DNA of 64,000 nt from Nitrosomonas marina (GTDB lineage: Bacteria > Pseudomonadota > Gammaproteobacteria > Burkholderiales > Nitrosomonadaceae): NCBI RefSeq assembly GCF_900110145.1, contig NZ_FOCP01000020.1:1-64000 (forward strand), written 5' to 3'. Each line of letters opens with the position of its first letter. Positions within the stretch are counted from its first letter, which is position 1. The notes beneath the pieces were generated by a model that was not told the DNA's origin, did no database searches, and was given only the letters and a program-made list of their open reading frames with translations. Below, piece by piece: positions 8,428 through 17,895 of this stretch. A program made the position numbers and the translations under genes.

Positions 8428-8619
8428 ATGGTTGCATCCATTTCTGCAGGCCATGATTTTCAGAAAAGCAGCTCTTCGTTGATCGTTTCGCAGGATAAAT
8501 ATGGCGATTTCACTGCCTTTTTCAATATCTGGTTTTGGAAAAAAAAGTGTATAAATCAGATTTATAGACCGCTGGATCCATTTACGATTCGCGATATTAG
8601 ATATAGCGGGTGCAATTAA
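8428..8619 (+). CDS. Possible 63-residue small protein
   Basis: The ORF begins with an ATG eight bases after a GGGAAG ribosome-site-like stretch and ends at TAA 8617-8619. It is not recognised; it has an aromatic, hydrophobic middle (FTAFFNIWFWKKK) that is too short for a confident membrane helix. Its stop overlaps the start of a second small ORF (TAATG), an arrangement seen in translationally coupled genes. It could equally be chance in AT-rich spacer. Confidence 0.25.
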   Translation: MVASISAGHDFQKSSSSLIVSQDKYGDFTAFFNIWFWKKKCINQIYRPLDPFTIRDIRYSGCN

Positions 8620-8720
8620 TGAAAAGATATTCAGAACAGGCCTATAGTCAAGATTCTAATGGGCAGCCAACGAAGCTAATTATCAGAAGGCCGCCAAAAA
8701 TGATACCGGATAATACTTAA
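8619..8720 (+). CDS. Possible 33-residue small protein, coupled to the previous ORF
   Basis: The ATG at 8619 shares its A with the stop of the preceding ORF. The 33-residue product begins MKRYSEQAYSQDSNGQPTK, is basic near its C-terminus (RRPPK) and ends at TAA 8718-8720, just before the candidate promoter of the HD-GYP gene. It was not recognised. A remnant of a longer gene is an alternative. Confidence 0.22.
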   Translation: MKRYSEQAYSQDSNGQPTKLIIRRPPKMIPDNT

Positions 8721-8727
8721 CAATTTT

Positions 8728-8756
8728 TTGACGATACGTTTTGTCAACGATATGCA
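8728..8756 (+). promoter_or_regulatory. Candidate promoter with overlapping inverted repeat for the HD-GYP/EAL pair
   Basis: TTGACG (8728-8733) and TATGCA (8751-8756) are 17 bases apart, like a sigma-70 promoter with a good -35 and a weak -10. TTGAC (8728-8732) and GTCAA (8743-8747) form an inverted repeat across the -35 and spacer, where a repressor could bind. The start codon lies 85 bases downstream of the -10. Confidence 0.4.
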
Positions 8757-8840
8757 CAGCATACTCATACATACAAACAGAAACCACTTAAAAACAGGGG
8801 TCTCGACATTCGGCAGAACCGTTTTTATATCGATATTGAC

Positions 8841-10175
8841 ATGCAAGCCAGTAATACGACCCACAAAGTAAAGGTACGGGACCTGAAATTCGGCATGTAT
8901 GTGAGCCAGCTTGACCGCCCCTGGCTGGAGACGCCATATTCGATTCAGGGTATTCTGATTACCGACATGGAAGACATACTAGAGCTTGAACGACACTGCA
9001 GGTATGTTTATGTAGATATCAATCGATGCGAATCACACATAATCCAAAAATATCGACTGGGAAAATTTGATCAAATACTGACAAAAGAAACCTACAAAAC
9101 CAGACATGATGCACTGAATAAAGTACTCATCCGTGAAACCACCAGGAAAGTCGGAAAAATTCGTCAGACACCTAGAGCAGTTGTTGAAAAAACACACTTT
9201 CATGGTAATCAGGTTTATGTTGACGCGTGTACAGTCGAGGAAGAACTTCCAGTTGCTACCCGGGTGCATCAGTTTGCGCACGATATCATCAAAGAAATCA
9301 CCAGCGACTTTAAGCGCAATCAATATCTTGAAGTAAGCGGCGCACAAAACACAGTATATGCATTGCGGGACAGCATCGTAAGAAACCCCGATGCAATGCT
9401 GTTACTCGCACAACTCAAATCTTCCGGTGAAACGCTTTATGACGAAGCCGTGAAACACTCCATTCTATTGATGGCTTTTGGCAGACATCTGGGGCTCCCA
9501 CGAAATGAACTTTCAATGCTGGGATTAGGCGGCATGTTTATGGATATCGGCAAGCTGCAGTTACATCAAAAAATGACCACCACTCAGGATATGCTCGACA
9601 CTGTCGATGTGAACCTATTGAAACAACATGTGCTACTTGGTGAAAAAATGATTAAACAGTCAGGCGACATACCCACATCAGTTTATGAAATTGTTGCGCA
9701 GCATCACGAACGTGAGGATGGGTGCGGGTATCCGCGAGGACTCAGCGCCAATCAGTTGAATACTTATGCACGCATGGCCGCAATTGTTGACAATTACCTG
9801 GAACTTTGCAAGTCACAAGCAAATGCTTCGTCAAACTGTGCATTTCAGGTTTTTAATCAACTAAAAACACTGGCCCGTTATGGGTTAAATGCAACACTGG
9901 TTGAACAGTTTGCACACTGTCTTGGTTTTTTTCCTGTGGGCAGCCTGGTGGAACTAAACTCGGGCGAAGTAGCTATCGTATTGTCACACAGCCGCTCCAA
10001 TAGATCCCTGCCCTCTGTCATGGTGATACTCGACGCCAACAAACAACCTTATACAATGCCTGAAACTCGAAACCTCAGACTGATGAGACCCGGACCGGAC
10101 GGTACACCATACACTATTGTGCAGGATCTGCCACATGGCGCTTATGGTATTGACTCTGCCAGTTATTATTTATAA
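8841..10175 (+). CDS. DUF3391/HD-GYP protein with an altered HD motif
   Basis: This 444-residue cytoplasmic protein begins with a DUF3391 domain (GMYVSQLDRPWLETPY at 18-33) and continues into an HD-GYP domain (about 185-400). HD-GYP domains hydrolyse cyclic di-GMP at a bi- or tri-nuclear metal site. Here the helix that normally reads HDIGK reads MDIGK (234-238), so one metal-binding His is lost, while H206, H263, HHE (288-290) and GYP (296-298) remain. It may be inactive, have an altered metal site, or serve as a sensor. It is followed after 19 bases by an EAL gene, so both are probably expressed together. A subfamily with Met at this position is possible. Confidence 0.88.
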   Translation: MQASNTTHKVKVRDLKFGMYVSQLDRPWLETPYSIQGILITDMEDILELERHCRYVYVDINRCESHIIQKYRLGKFDQILTKETYKTRHDALNKVLIRETTRKVGKIRQTPRAVVEKTHFHGNQVYVDACTVEEELPVATRVHQFAHDIIKEITSDFKRNQYLEVSGAQNTVYALRDSIVRNPDAMLLLAQLKSSGETLYDEAVKHSILLMAFGRHLGLPRNELSMLGLGGMFMDIGKLQLHQKMTTTQDMLDTVDVNLLKQHVLLGEKMIKQSGDIPTSVYEIVAQHHEREDGCGYPRGLSANQLNTYARMAAIVDNYLELCKSQANASSNCAFQVFNQLKTLARYGLNATLVEQFAHCLGFFPVGSLVELNSGEVAIVLSHSRSNRSLPSVMVILDANKQPYTMPETRNLRLMRPGPDGTPYTIVQDLPHGAYGIDSASYYL

Positions 10176-10194
10176 AACATTTCAAAACTTAGCA

Positions 10195-11478
10195 ATGCCA
10201 GTCCATAGTTATCAAGCCTTTCTGCAAGCTGCTTCAAGAATCCTGCTGGACGCGAACAATGCACACCAGCATAGCGCCGTCATCATTATTAATCTGGAGG
10301 GGTTGCCAAAACTTGATGGTATCCTGGGATATGCTGAAGTCGACGAAATTCTCGGCAACCTGGTTCAACAAATACAAAGCGCTTTAAATGCCAAGGATAT
10401 TACCGGACCAAGTGGGCGCCATCAGATCTGCTGTCTCCTTTCTGATTTGCTGACTACGAATCATGCGATTCTGGCAGCACACAAAATCATGCGTGTTTTT
10501 ACACAAACCCACTACTTCAATCATCGGCGAATCAGCTTGCTGCCCCGCATTGGTGTGGCGCTGAATGGTACCAGGAAAGACAATCTTAAACAGCTCATGC
10601 GCAACGCCAGCACCGCGCTCCATCATGCACAGCGCAACCGGGAATCGATTCGCTTATACGACGAGAATGAAAAGGAGTTGTTGCTTTCCGGTATGGATAT
10701 CTGGTCAGAACTTGACCGGGCAATCGACACCGGCGAACTACAACTGGTTTTTCAACCACAACTGTGGACAAGCACGGGAACAATCAGATCGGCTGAGGCA
10801 TTATTACGCTGGAATCATTCCAGTCGGGGATTCATTTCGCCAGACAAACTCGTACAAGCAGCAGAAGGTACTGAATTGATGACCAAGCTGACTCTGTGGG
10901 TTCTCAACACAGCGCTGAGACAATGCCAGGAGTATCGCAAAGCAGGTCTTAGCACAGGTGTTTCAATCAACTTATCCGCTGACGATTTAAACGACACTGA
11001 ACTGGTCGAATTAATCGAACAGGCTGCCAATATCTGGTGCATACCGCCTGGCGATATCATGATTGAATTAACAGAAACGACTATCATGGAGGACCAAACC
11101 AACTCATTAGAGACAATACATGCCCTGAAAAATATCGGTTTCAAACTTGCAATGGACGATTTCGGAACGGGTTATTCATCTATGGAACGGTTATTGCTGT
11201 TGCCACTGGACGAAATCAAAATCGACAGAACCTTTGTTAAAGACATGCTGATGTATCCCGCACACGAACATATTGTCAGCTCAATGATCAATATTGGCCA
11301 TCAACTTAATCTGGATATTATCGCTGAAGGCGTCGAGAATATGGAAACCTATAAGCACCTTCAGATACTTGGTTGCGATGCCGTTCAGGGCTATTTTGTA
11401 GGCAACGGCATGACGTTGTCTGAACTGATCAATTTTGGCCTTCGGCTTAAAGCAGCTGGACGATATGCACTCTGTTAA
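10195..11478 (+). CDS. Cyclic di-GMP phosphodiesterase, degenerate GGDEF plus EAL
   Basis: The 427-residue protein starts at the ATG at 10195; an upstream in-frame start at 10117 would overlap the HD-GYP gene by 59 bases and is less likely. Residues about 20-160 resemble a GGDEF domain, but the catalytic loop is absent (SGRHQ near 73-77), so no cyclase activity is expected. The EAL domain (about 170-415) keeps EALLRW (E201), IELTET, the DDFGTGYSS loop, KIDRTF, AEGVE and QGY, consistent with an active phosphodiesterase degrading c-di-GMP to pGpG. No sensor or membrane segment is seen. Pairing with the HD-GYP protein suggests a local c-di-GMP control unit. Confidence 0.9.
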   Translation: MPVHSYQAFLQAASRILLDANNAHQHSAVIIINLEGLPKLDGILGYAEVDEILGNLVQQIQSALNAKDITGPSGRHQICCLLSDLLTTNHAILAAHKIMRVFTQTHYFNHRRISLLPRIGVALNGTRKDNLKQLMRNASTALHHAQRNRESIRLYDENEKELLLSGMDIWSELDRAIDTGELQLVFQPQLWTSTGTIRSAEALLRWNHSSRGFISPDKLVQAAEGTELMTKLTLWVLNTALRQCQEYRKAGLSTGVSINLSADDLNDTELVELIEQAANIWCIPPGDIMIELTETTIMEDQTNSLETIHALKNIGFKLAMDDFGTGYSSMERLLLLPLDEIKIDRTFVKDMLMYPAHEHIVSSMINIGHQLNLDIIAEGVENMETYKHLQILGCDAVQGYFVGNGMTLSELINFGLRLKAAGRYALC

Positions 11479-11532
11479 GATTGGTAGCTGACGAACTGCA
11501 ATCCAGGGAACCAGCAACACAACCAAGAGCCG

Positions 11533-11645
11533 AACAGCTGTCTGCTGTTAACTGTTGATTCTAAAGCGATCGCGGTGCGGCCCAATTCAAACAACACTCG
11601 TAAAATGACTGCTTTCAGCATACAAGCCCTGGTCAGCCGGGGCTT
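11533..11645. terminator. Hairpins between convergent EAL and ygjP-like genes
   Basis: Two stem-loops lie in the 183-bp convergent gap: AACAGC-TGTCT-GCTGTT (11533-11549) and AAGCCCT with GGGGCTT around an 8-base loop (11624-11645). Neither has a clear run of T, so termination is only suggested by position. Confidence 0.35.
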
Positions 11646-11661
11646 CAGGATCATGAGCAGA

Positions 11662-12351
11662 CTAGTAGTTGCGCAATTCCCTGCGCGCATGTTGATAATC
11701 CGGATAAATGGTAGCAACTCGCTTCCAGAACGCGCCTGAATGGTTCATTTCAAACAAATGACATAACTCATGAGCGACGACATAATCAACCAGAGGCAGC
11801 GGCAATTGCACAAGACGTACATTTAATCGAATGACGCCGCTGCTGCTACAGCTGCCCCAGCGTGTCTTGGCGTGTGAGAGTTTGAATGGCGGATAAGGCA
11901 AGTTGAGTCGATCCGCATACAGCGTCAAGCGCTCACTGAAACAGGCAAGGGCACGCTGCCGATACCAGTCTATCATCCATTTCCGGAAAACCTCCGAAGA
12001 CAAATACTGATCAGGCAATTTCTTTTCAGCGGAACCGGCGGGCACCATGCAAAGTTGGCCGTTTACCGCTATTCCTGGCTTCCATAAGTCGCCCAGTAAG
12101 GGAAACACTGCTGTGCCCGGCAAAAAACCTTCTACTGGATCTCGTGAGAGTTTATTGCGCCAGATGGCCAATTTTTCAAGAATCCAGCCTGTTTTACCGA
12201 GAACGACTGCATCTATTTGAGCATTCGTAAGATCATGTGGGGCATTAACCTGCAGACCCTGATGACAGATTCTCAAACCAACCGATTTGCGTCCGCTGCG
12301 TTTGATCCGATAATTAACAGTTTCACCGGCCAGGTGAATTTGACGCAACAT
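11662..12351 (-). CDS. YgjP/SprT-like (DUF45) zinc metallopeptidase
   Basis: The 229-residue protein carries VVAHELCHLFEMNHS near its C-terminus. The HExxH plus downstream His pattern is the zinc site of the DUF45/YgjP family, related to WLM and SprT proteases. A conserved KTRWGSCSSSG stretch precedes it, also typical. The ATG at 12351 is preferred over the GTG one codon upstream; it shares one base with the plsC stop. YgjP family members are poorly characterised cytoplasmic proteins. It is the last gene of the glyQ-glyS-gmhB-plsC run. Confidence 0.88.
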   Translation of the reverse strand: MLRQIHLAGETVNYRIKRSGRKSVGLRICHQGLQVNAPHDLTNAQIDAVVLGKTGWILEKLAIWRNKLSRDPVEGFLPGTAVFPLLGDLWKPGIAVNGQLCMVPAGSAEKKLPDQYLSSEVFRKWMIDWYRQRALACFSERLTLYADRLNLPYPPFKLSHAKTRWGSCSSSGVIRLNVRLVQLPLPLVDYVVAHELCHLFEMNHSGAFWKRVATIYPDYQHARRELRNY

Positions 12352-13115
12352 CACTGATTTCTGGCTTCAGTCTGTATAACGCTACTATTGATCGCCGCCT
12401 GTCGCTGACTGATACGCACCACTTCGGTTTCGATCCATTTTTCCACTTTGGCGTTAAGTTCATTAGCCTCCATTCCCGTCGGATCAATTGGTTTGCCGAT
12501 ACTGACGGTAATGATACCGGGTTTTTTGACAAAAGCGTTTCTAGCCCAGAATTCACCAGCATTGTGGGCGACCGGTACGACCAGCGTGTTGGTATGGGTC
12601 GCCAGCCAAGCGCCACCGATACGATAGCTCCCCCGCTTGCCAGGCGGCATGCGCGTACCCTCTGGAAAAATCACCACCCAAAAACCACTTCTCAGTCGTT
12701 CCTGTCCCTGCTCCACGACCTGGTCTAGCGCACTTCTTCCAGCGCTACGGTCAATAGCAATGGGATTGGTCATTGCCAGCCCCCAGCCAAAAAATGGAAT
12801 CCGTAGCAGTTCTTTTTTCAGAACCCATACCTGCGGTGGAAAAATTTTCTGAAAAGCCAGTGTCTCCCAGGCTGATTGATGTTTAGATAACACGATACTC
12901 GGGGTTTTCGGAATATTCTCAGCACCCAGCAAACGATAGCGCAAACCACAGACATGCTGCAGTAAAAACAGAATCATGCGCGTCCAGGTTGATGTGACAC
13001 GATAGCGCGCATGCGCGGACAATGGAAAACATGTTAGCGTGAAAATCGCATATGGTGGTGTGATTATGACGAGCAGCAACATGTAACAGGCAGAACGCAA
13101 AAACGGCAGCATCAT
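12351..13115 (-). CDS. plsC: 1-acyl-sn-glycerol-3-phosphate acyltransferase
   Basis: The 254-residue membrane protein acylates lysophosphatidic acid to phosphatidic acid in phospholipid synthesis. The acyltransferase block I reads SKHQSAWETL, with H and E in the H-x4-D/E catalytic pair, and block III reads FPEGTR. An N-terminal hydrophobic stretch anchors it in the inner membrane. The start ATG overlaps the gmhB stop (ATGA). The glyS-gmhB-plsC order is common in betaproteobacteria, which supports the assignment. Confidence 0.92.
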   Translation of the reverse strand: MMLPFLRSACYMLLLVIITPPYAIFTLTCFPLSAHARYRVTSTWTRMILFLLQHVCGLRYRLLGAENIPKTPSIVLSKHQSAWETLAFQKIFPPQVWVLKKELLRIPFFGWGLAMTNPIAIDRSAGRSALDQVVEQGQERLRSGFWVVIFPEGTRMPPGKRGSYRIGGAWLATHTNTLVVPVAHNAGEFWARNAFVKKPGIITVSIGKPIDPTGMEANELNAKVEKWIETEVVRISQRQAAINSSVIQTEARNQ

Positions 13116-13651
13116 GCGAATCCCACGATGGCATCAACCGCAGCAGCCAGATCGTCATATACCTGAGTGCGCGGCGGCAGTTTGTTCAATTCCCGGGTTG
13201 CTTTGCCTTTACCGGTCAACACGAGAATCGGTAAAGCGCCTACAGCGTCCGCTACCAGCAAATCACGCAAGGCGTCTCCAATCGTCGGCGTATTTTTAAG
13301 ATCCGTTCCATAACGCTGCATGATTTCTTCAAACATGCCGGTTTTTGGCTTGCGACAACGACATTTGTCAGCATGGGTATGCGGGCAGAAAAAAATAGAA
13401 TCAATCCGTCCACCAGCCTGGGCCACTGCTTTATACATTTTATCGTTAATAGCATTAAACGTGACCATGTCAAGCAGGCCTCGACCAATCCCGGATTGAT
13501 TGGTAGCGGTTACAATCCGATAACCGAAATGCGTCAGACGCGCAATGGCCTCTATACTGTTAGGAATTGGTTCCCACTCATCAGGAGTCTTTATAAACGC
13601 TTCGCTGCTCTGATTAATGACGCCGTTATGATCAAGAATAACCAGTTTCAT
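13112..13651 (-). CDS. gmhB: D-glycero-beta-D-manno-heptose-1,7-bisphosphate 7-phosphatase, altered active site
   Basis: GmhB removes the 7-phosphate in ADP-heptose synthesis for the lipopolysaccharide core. The 179-residue length, TNQSG motif, zinc-binding CPHTHADKCRC loop, CRKP lysine segment and GDALRDL motif all fit this HAD family. However, the nucleophile motif, normally DRDG (D-x-D), reads DHNG at residues 7-10 (codons GAT CAT AAC GGC). The second Asp, the general acid/base, is therefore Asn. This should greatly reduce phosphatase activity unless another residue substitutes. Start and stop abut glyS and plsC as in related genomes. Confidence 0.82.
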   Translation of the reverse strand: MKLVILDHNGVINQSSEAFIKTPDEWEPIPNSIEAIARLTHFGYRIVTATNQSGIGRGLLDMVTFNAINDKMYKAVAQAGGRIDSIFFCPHTHADKCRCRKPKTGMFEEIMQRYGTDLKNTPTIGDALRDLLVADAVGALPILVLTGKGKATRELNKLPPRTQVYDDLAAAVDAIVGFA

Positions 13652-13652
13652 T

Positions 13653-15770
13653 TCAACCAGCCAGCTTGGAAAGATCGGCTACCCGGTTCATTGCCTGATG
13701 CATCATTTTGAGCAAACACAACCGGTTGATCCGAAGACCAGCATCATCCGTATTGACCATTACATGGTCAAAAAATGTATCAACAGGTTCCTTGAGGGCG
13801 GCAAGCGACTGCAGCGAACGCGTATATTCACCGGATTCAAATGCACTGTCTGCCTGCGGCTTGGCCTGCATCAATGCATCGTACAGAGCAGTTTCGGCCG
13901 GTTCTTTAAGCAAACCCGTGTTTATTTGGCTGTGAATGACTGCATCGCTTTCTGTGCTTTTTTCCAGGATATTATGCACGCGTTTATTGGCAGCCGCGAG
14001 GCTAGGGGCTTCAGGGAGCTTTTCAAAAGCACGCACGGCTTCAAGCCGTTTGGGGATGTCTTTGAGGATTGCTGGCGCCTGGCTCAGTACAGCATCAATA
14101 GTCTGCGGCGTATAGCCCTGTTCACGCAGATTTCCCGCCAGGCGGTCATATATGAACTGTAATGGCGAGATCGCTGTTTCTGGATATTTCTCGTCAAATG
14201 CAAGCCGGGCTTCCTTGAGCAGGAAATCCAGCGACAAGGGTAATTCTTTTTCAATCAAGATACGGATCACACCCAACGCATGTCGCCGAAGCGCAAACGG
14301 ATCTTTGTCGCCCGTTGGCACTTGACCGATACCGAATAAACCGGTCAGCGTTTCAAGCTTATCAGCCAGCGCAACACAAATTCCAACCATATTGCGCGGT
14401 AATGAATCCCCGGAGAAACGCGGTTTATAATGATCCGCAATAGCCTGCGCTATTGTTTCTGCATGCCCGTCATGCAATGCATAATAATATCCCATGATAC
14501 CTTGTAACTCTGGAAACTCGCCGACCATTTCTGTCAACAGGTCCGTCTTGGATAATAATGTCGCTTTACCCGCATCATCCGCCAACGCTTCACCGCCAAG
14601 TAGCAGTGCAATAGACCGGGCGATAACTCGAACACGCTGAATACGGTCACCCTGGGTGCCAAGCTTGTTGTGATAGACCACCTGGTCAAGCCCGGGTAAT
14701 CGAGACTCCAGCGACTTCTTGCGATCCTGATCAAAGAAAAATTTGGCATCGGCCAAACGCGAGCGCACAACGCGCTCATTGCCGGTAATAACAAGCGATG
14801 GGTCGGCCGGGCGGATATTCGAAACCAGCAAAAATTTATTCGCCAGCTTTGCATTTGCATCCATCAGCGGAAAATATTTCTGATTGGCTTTCATCGTCAA
14901 TATCAGGCATTCATGCGGCACCTCGAGAAATTCGGGGTCGAACTGGCCAATCAGTACATTGGGCCACTCCACCAGCGCAGTAACTTCGTTAAGCAATGTA
15001 TCGTCCTGAAACAATTTCAGCCCTGCTTTTTTGGACGCTGCATCCAGCTGCTGGATGATTTCATTACGACGATCATCAAAACCAGCGATAACGGCCCCTT
15101 CTTCCAGCAGTTGCTGTGCATAACTATCTGCATTTTGCAGCTGAATCAATAATTGGCTTGCTTCAAACCGGTGTCCCAGCGTCTCACGGCCCGCGTCTAA
15201 CCCCAATAGCCTGACCGGTATGATTTCCGGGCCATGCAAAGCAACCAGGGTATGAGCAGGACGTACAAAATTGACACTTTCCCAACCGTCTGCAAGCTGA
15301 TATGTCATCACTTTAGGTATCGGCAACCGGCCAATAGTCTCGTCAAGCGCAGTTTGCAGCCCATCAGTCAGCTTCGTCCCAGTGACAACAGTATCCAGAA
15401 ATAATGTGTCCGTTTTACCATCACGGACACGTTTGAGCTCGGCAACAGCGTCAGCGCCCGCCCCCAAGCTGGCCAGCTTTTTCAACAGCGGCGGCGTTGG
15501 TCGGCCTTTTTCGTCCAGTCCGACTGTTACCGGCATGAGTTTCCGTGAAACGGATTTATCTGCCGCCTGTGACACGACATTCGGTATCCACACAGCTAGA
15601 CGCCTGGGTGACGCATAAACCTTGAATGTTGTTGCCTGTACATCGATTATAAACCCTTGTGCTTGTAAACTTGAAATAATCGATTCAGCAAAACTGCAAC
15701 CCAGCAGTTCTAGCGACTGGGGCGGCAGTTCTTCCACGCCTAATTCAATCAATAAGTTTCTGGCTATCAT
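13653..15770 (-). CDS. glyS: Glycine--tRNA ligase beta subunit
   Basis: The 705-residue protein is the beta subunit of the tetrameric bacterial glycyl-tRNA synthetase, which recognises tRNA-Gly. The N-terminal [12 protein letters not shown] motif is diagnostic, the length matches the family (about 690-720), and the C-terminal part corresponds to the DALR anticodon-binding region. The start overlaps the glyQ stop (ATGA) and a single base separates its stop from gmhB. Confidence 0.97.
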   Translation of the reverse strand: MIARNLLIELGVEELPPQSLELLGCSFAESIISSLQAQGFIIDVQATTFKVYASPRRLAVWIPNVVSQAADKSVSRKLMPVTVGLDEKGRPTPPLLKKLASLGAGADAVAELKRVRDGKTDTLFLDTVVTGTKLTDGLQTALDETIGRLPIPKVMTYQLADGWESVNFVRPAHTLVALHGPEIIPVRLLGLDAGRETLGHRFEASQLLIQLQNADSYAQQLLEEGAVIAGFDDRRNEIIQQLDAASKKAGLKLFQDDTLLNEVTALVEWPNVLIGQFDPEFLEVPHECLILTMKANQKYFPLMDANAKLANKFLLVSNIRPADPSLVITGNERVVRSRLADAKFFFDQDRKKSLESRLPGLDQVVYHNKLGTQGDRIQRVRVIARSIALLLGGEALADDAGKATLLSKTDLLTEMVGEFPELQGIMGYYYALHDGHAETIAQAIADHYKPRFSGDSLPRNMVGICVALADKLETLTGLFGIGQVPTGDKDPFALRRHALGVIRILIEKELPLSLDFLLKEARLAFDEKYPETAISPLQFIYDRLAGNLREQGYTPQTIDAVLSQAPAILKDIPKRLEAVRAFEKLPEAPSLAAANKRVHNILEKSTESDAVIHSQINTGLLKEPAETALYDALMQAKPQADSAFESGEYTRSLQSLAALKEPVDTFFDHVMVNTDDAGLRINRLCLLKMMHQAMNRVADLSKLAG

Positions 15771-16699
15771 GCGGTAATTTTTGAAAGTACAGATGCAGGC
15801 ATTTGCGCCACCCAGCTACGTGGTGCCAGAGGAAACGGCGGATCAAGCTGTTCACGGCTGGCGTAATAGGCCTGCGCCACATCACGCGAAAGTGCGCGAA
15901 TGCGGCCTATATACGCAGCGCGCTCGGTTACCGAAATTGAACCACGCGCATCCAGCAAATTAAAAATATGTGCTGCTTTCAGCACATGCTCATAGCCCGG
16001 TAATGGCAAACGCAGTTCAATTAAGCGCTGCGCCTGTGTCTCATGACTGGAAAATGCGCAAAACAAGTATTCCGGATCGCTCTGTTCAAAGTTATAAACC
16101 GACTGCTCAACTTCATTCTGGTGGTAGACATCTCGATATTTCAGGCCTTCGGTCCAGACCAGATCAAAAACGTTCTCGACGCCCTGCAAATACATGGCCA
16201 GACGCTCCAGACCATAAGTGATTTCCCCGGTGATCGGCTTACAATTGATTCCCCCAACCTGCTGGAAATAGGTAAATTGCGTCACTTCCATCCCGTTTAA
16301 CCATGCTTCCCAGCCCAGACCCCAGGCGCCGAGTGTGGGATTCTCCCAGTCGTCCTCGACCAGCCGCACATCGTTTTTTTGCAAATCCAGACCGAGTTCT
16401 CGCAATGAATCAAAATACAAATCCAGAATATTACTGGGTGCAGGTTTAAATACCACCTGAAACTGGTAATAATGCTGTAGACGATTAGGATTATCACCAT
16501 AGCGACCATCCTTGGGACGACGAGATGGCTGTACATAAGCCGCCTTCCACGGCTCAGGACCAAGCGCGCGTAAAAAAGTCGCAGTATGACTGGTTCCGGC
16601 ACCCACCTCGGTATCGAAAGGTTGCAAAATGGCGCAGCCCTGCCTTGCCCAATACTGTTGCAAAATAAAAATAATTTCCTGAAAAGTATGCTTGCTCAT
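15767..16699 (-). CDS. glyQ: Glycine--tRNA ligase alpha subunit
   Basis: The 310-residue class II alpha subunit activates glycine. Family landmarks include [19 protein letters not shown] at residues 6-24, [10 protein letters not shown] and [14 protein letters not shown], followed by the [11 protein letters not shown]-like region. It is the first gene of the glyQ-glyS-gmhB-plsC-ygjP-like operon. The promoter should lie in the 140 bases before it, but no clear elements were identified. Confidence 0.97.
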   Translation of the reverse strand: MSKHTFQEIIFILQQYWARQGCAILQPFDTEVGAGTSHTATFLRALGPEPWKAAYVQPSRRPKDGRYGDNPNRLQHYYQFQVVFKPAPSNILDLYFDSLRELGLDLQKNDVRLVEDDWENPTLGAWGLGWEAWLNGMEVTQFTYFQQVGGINCKPITGEITYGLERLAMYLQGVENVFDLVWTEGLKYRDVYHQNEVEQSVYNFEQSDPEYLFCAFSSHETQAQRLIELRLPLPGYEHVLKAAHIFNLLDARGSISVTERAAYIGRIRALSRDVAQAYYASREQLDPPFPLAPRSWVAQMPASVLSKITA

Positions 16700-16842
16700 G
16701 AAAAAATCTTAGGCAGCGTTTGCTATATTTGGAATAGTCGAATTTTACAGGGTTTTACGGCAAGCGCGAGAGATTGACGGAAATTTTAGGAAAAATAAAA
16801 CAAATAGCAGCATTTTCCATACTCAACCAGAATATTCGATAG

Positions 16843-17850
16843 TCAGACCCTGACTGCTAGAAAACTTCCACGCTCCTGCTCAAATTTAACTGTAAGAAAG
16901 CATGCACCGACAGATGCGAAAGCCTGTATCCTGTGTTGATGGACCACTTCTGCAACAGCTCGAAAATTAGGTGCTTCAATTTTGATAACATCATTCAAAC
17001 TGAGAGACGTCTCGGCCAGAAAACGTGCACCTCGCGGCGACAAATCCTGAATTATGCCTTTACTGGGCAAATCTGGCCAGAACAGATAGTATTGAAATTC
17101 CCCGTACATGCTGATTCGTATGTTTGTACGTTGTTTTGGCTCAGGGAGCGTTTCGGCGGGAACAGGCAGCGGACTGCCACATTCCAGGCAAGCATGTTGC
17201 TGATAGGGGCCAACTTGTTTTGTATACGCTGTGTGACAAAATACGCAATATGACAATGACGCCCCGGATTCGTCGACGACCGGCGAAGTAGCATCGCTGC
17301 CAAAATCCGAACGACCGGCACGCCTTTTTTTCCCTACCGGCATCAATGTTTTTTCAGAATATTTCCATTTGCCGGCGAGATAGGCATCATATCGCATCCG
17401 CGCCGCTGGGTTTGCAAGAACCGCATACGCTTCTCCCAGCAAATCGACGTTCTGATAGGGATACTGCAGCAAGGCCTGGTAACTGGCGATAATAATTTCA
17501 GCTGGAGCATCCGGCTGTATCTGGAGAACCCGGTAATAATTGCGTCGGTTTGGCCGAGATTCAGTACAATCAGGGATACCCCTGACAATACCCGTTGCAA
17601 AAGATCCAAGGCTTAACATCCTGATAGGATATCGCTTTCGCAAATTGCGGTCATATACTGCGCGTTTTAGTGGATCGTTTAACACCGCCATGGCCATTTT
17701 GAGCGCATTAGAACGCAGTTCTGCATAATCCTGATCCGGGTACATCCTGATTTTCAGCATCAAAATGCGATAGTTAACCTGAATAACCGTCAATGGCGCA
17801 TCAGGTTGTGCATAGAGTGATCTGTAAAAATTCCGCCTTTCCTCTTTCAT
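16843..17850 (-). CDS. Tandem J-like domain, zinc ribbon and PilZ protein
   Basis: Start chosen at the ATG 17850 (335 residues); ATG at 17868 is possible, and neither has a good ribosome site. Two J-domain-like segments (about 6-70 and 102-158) share RRNxYRxLxxQPDAP and end in NDPLKRAVYD and ANPAARMRYD, as in DnaJ helix IV. Both lack the HPD tripeptide needed to stimulate Hsp70. A zinc-ribbon-like CVFC...CLEC (C202, C205, C221, C224) follows, then a PilZ domain with R241-x3-R245 and D269-x-S-x-x-G274, the cyclic di-GMP binding signature. It is most likely a c-di-GMP receptor with a protein-interaction N-terminus. It is monocistronic; the target is unknown. Confidence 0.82.
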   Translation of the reverse strand: MKEERRNFYRSLYAQPDAPLTVIQVNYRILMLKIRMYPDQDYAELRSNALKMAMAVLNDPLKRAVYDRNLRKRYPIRMLSLGSFATGIVRGIPDCTESRPNRRNYYRVLQIQPDAPAEIIIASYQALLQYPYQNVDLLGEAYAVLANPAARMRYDAYLAGKWKYSEKTLMPVGKKRRAGRSDFGSDATSPVVDESGASLSYCVFCHTAYTKQVGPYQQHACLECGSPLPVPAETLPEPKQRTNIRISMYGEFQYYLFWPDLPSKGIIQDLSPRGARFLAETSLSLNDVIKIEAPNFRAVAEVVHQHRIQAFASVGACFLTVKFEQERGSFLAVRV

Positions 17851-17895
17851 AAAATAACGCACTCGCATAATCCACGTAACGTACATTAACAGCAT

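Larger units (their letters stand above)
7883..8840. other. Long intergenic region between moxR and the HD-GYP gene
   Basis: This 958-bp stretch separates divergent genes. It holds a 10-bp direct repeat CCTTTGAGAA (8263-8272 and 8278-8287, period 15), two tiny coupled ORFs (8428-8720) and a candidate promoter (8728-8756). The rest is AT-rich, with nothing recognisable. Confidence 0.5.
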
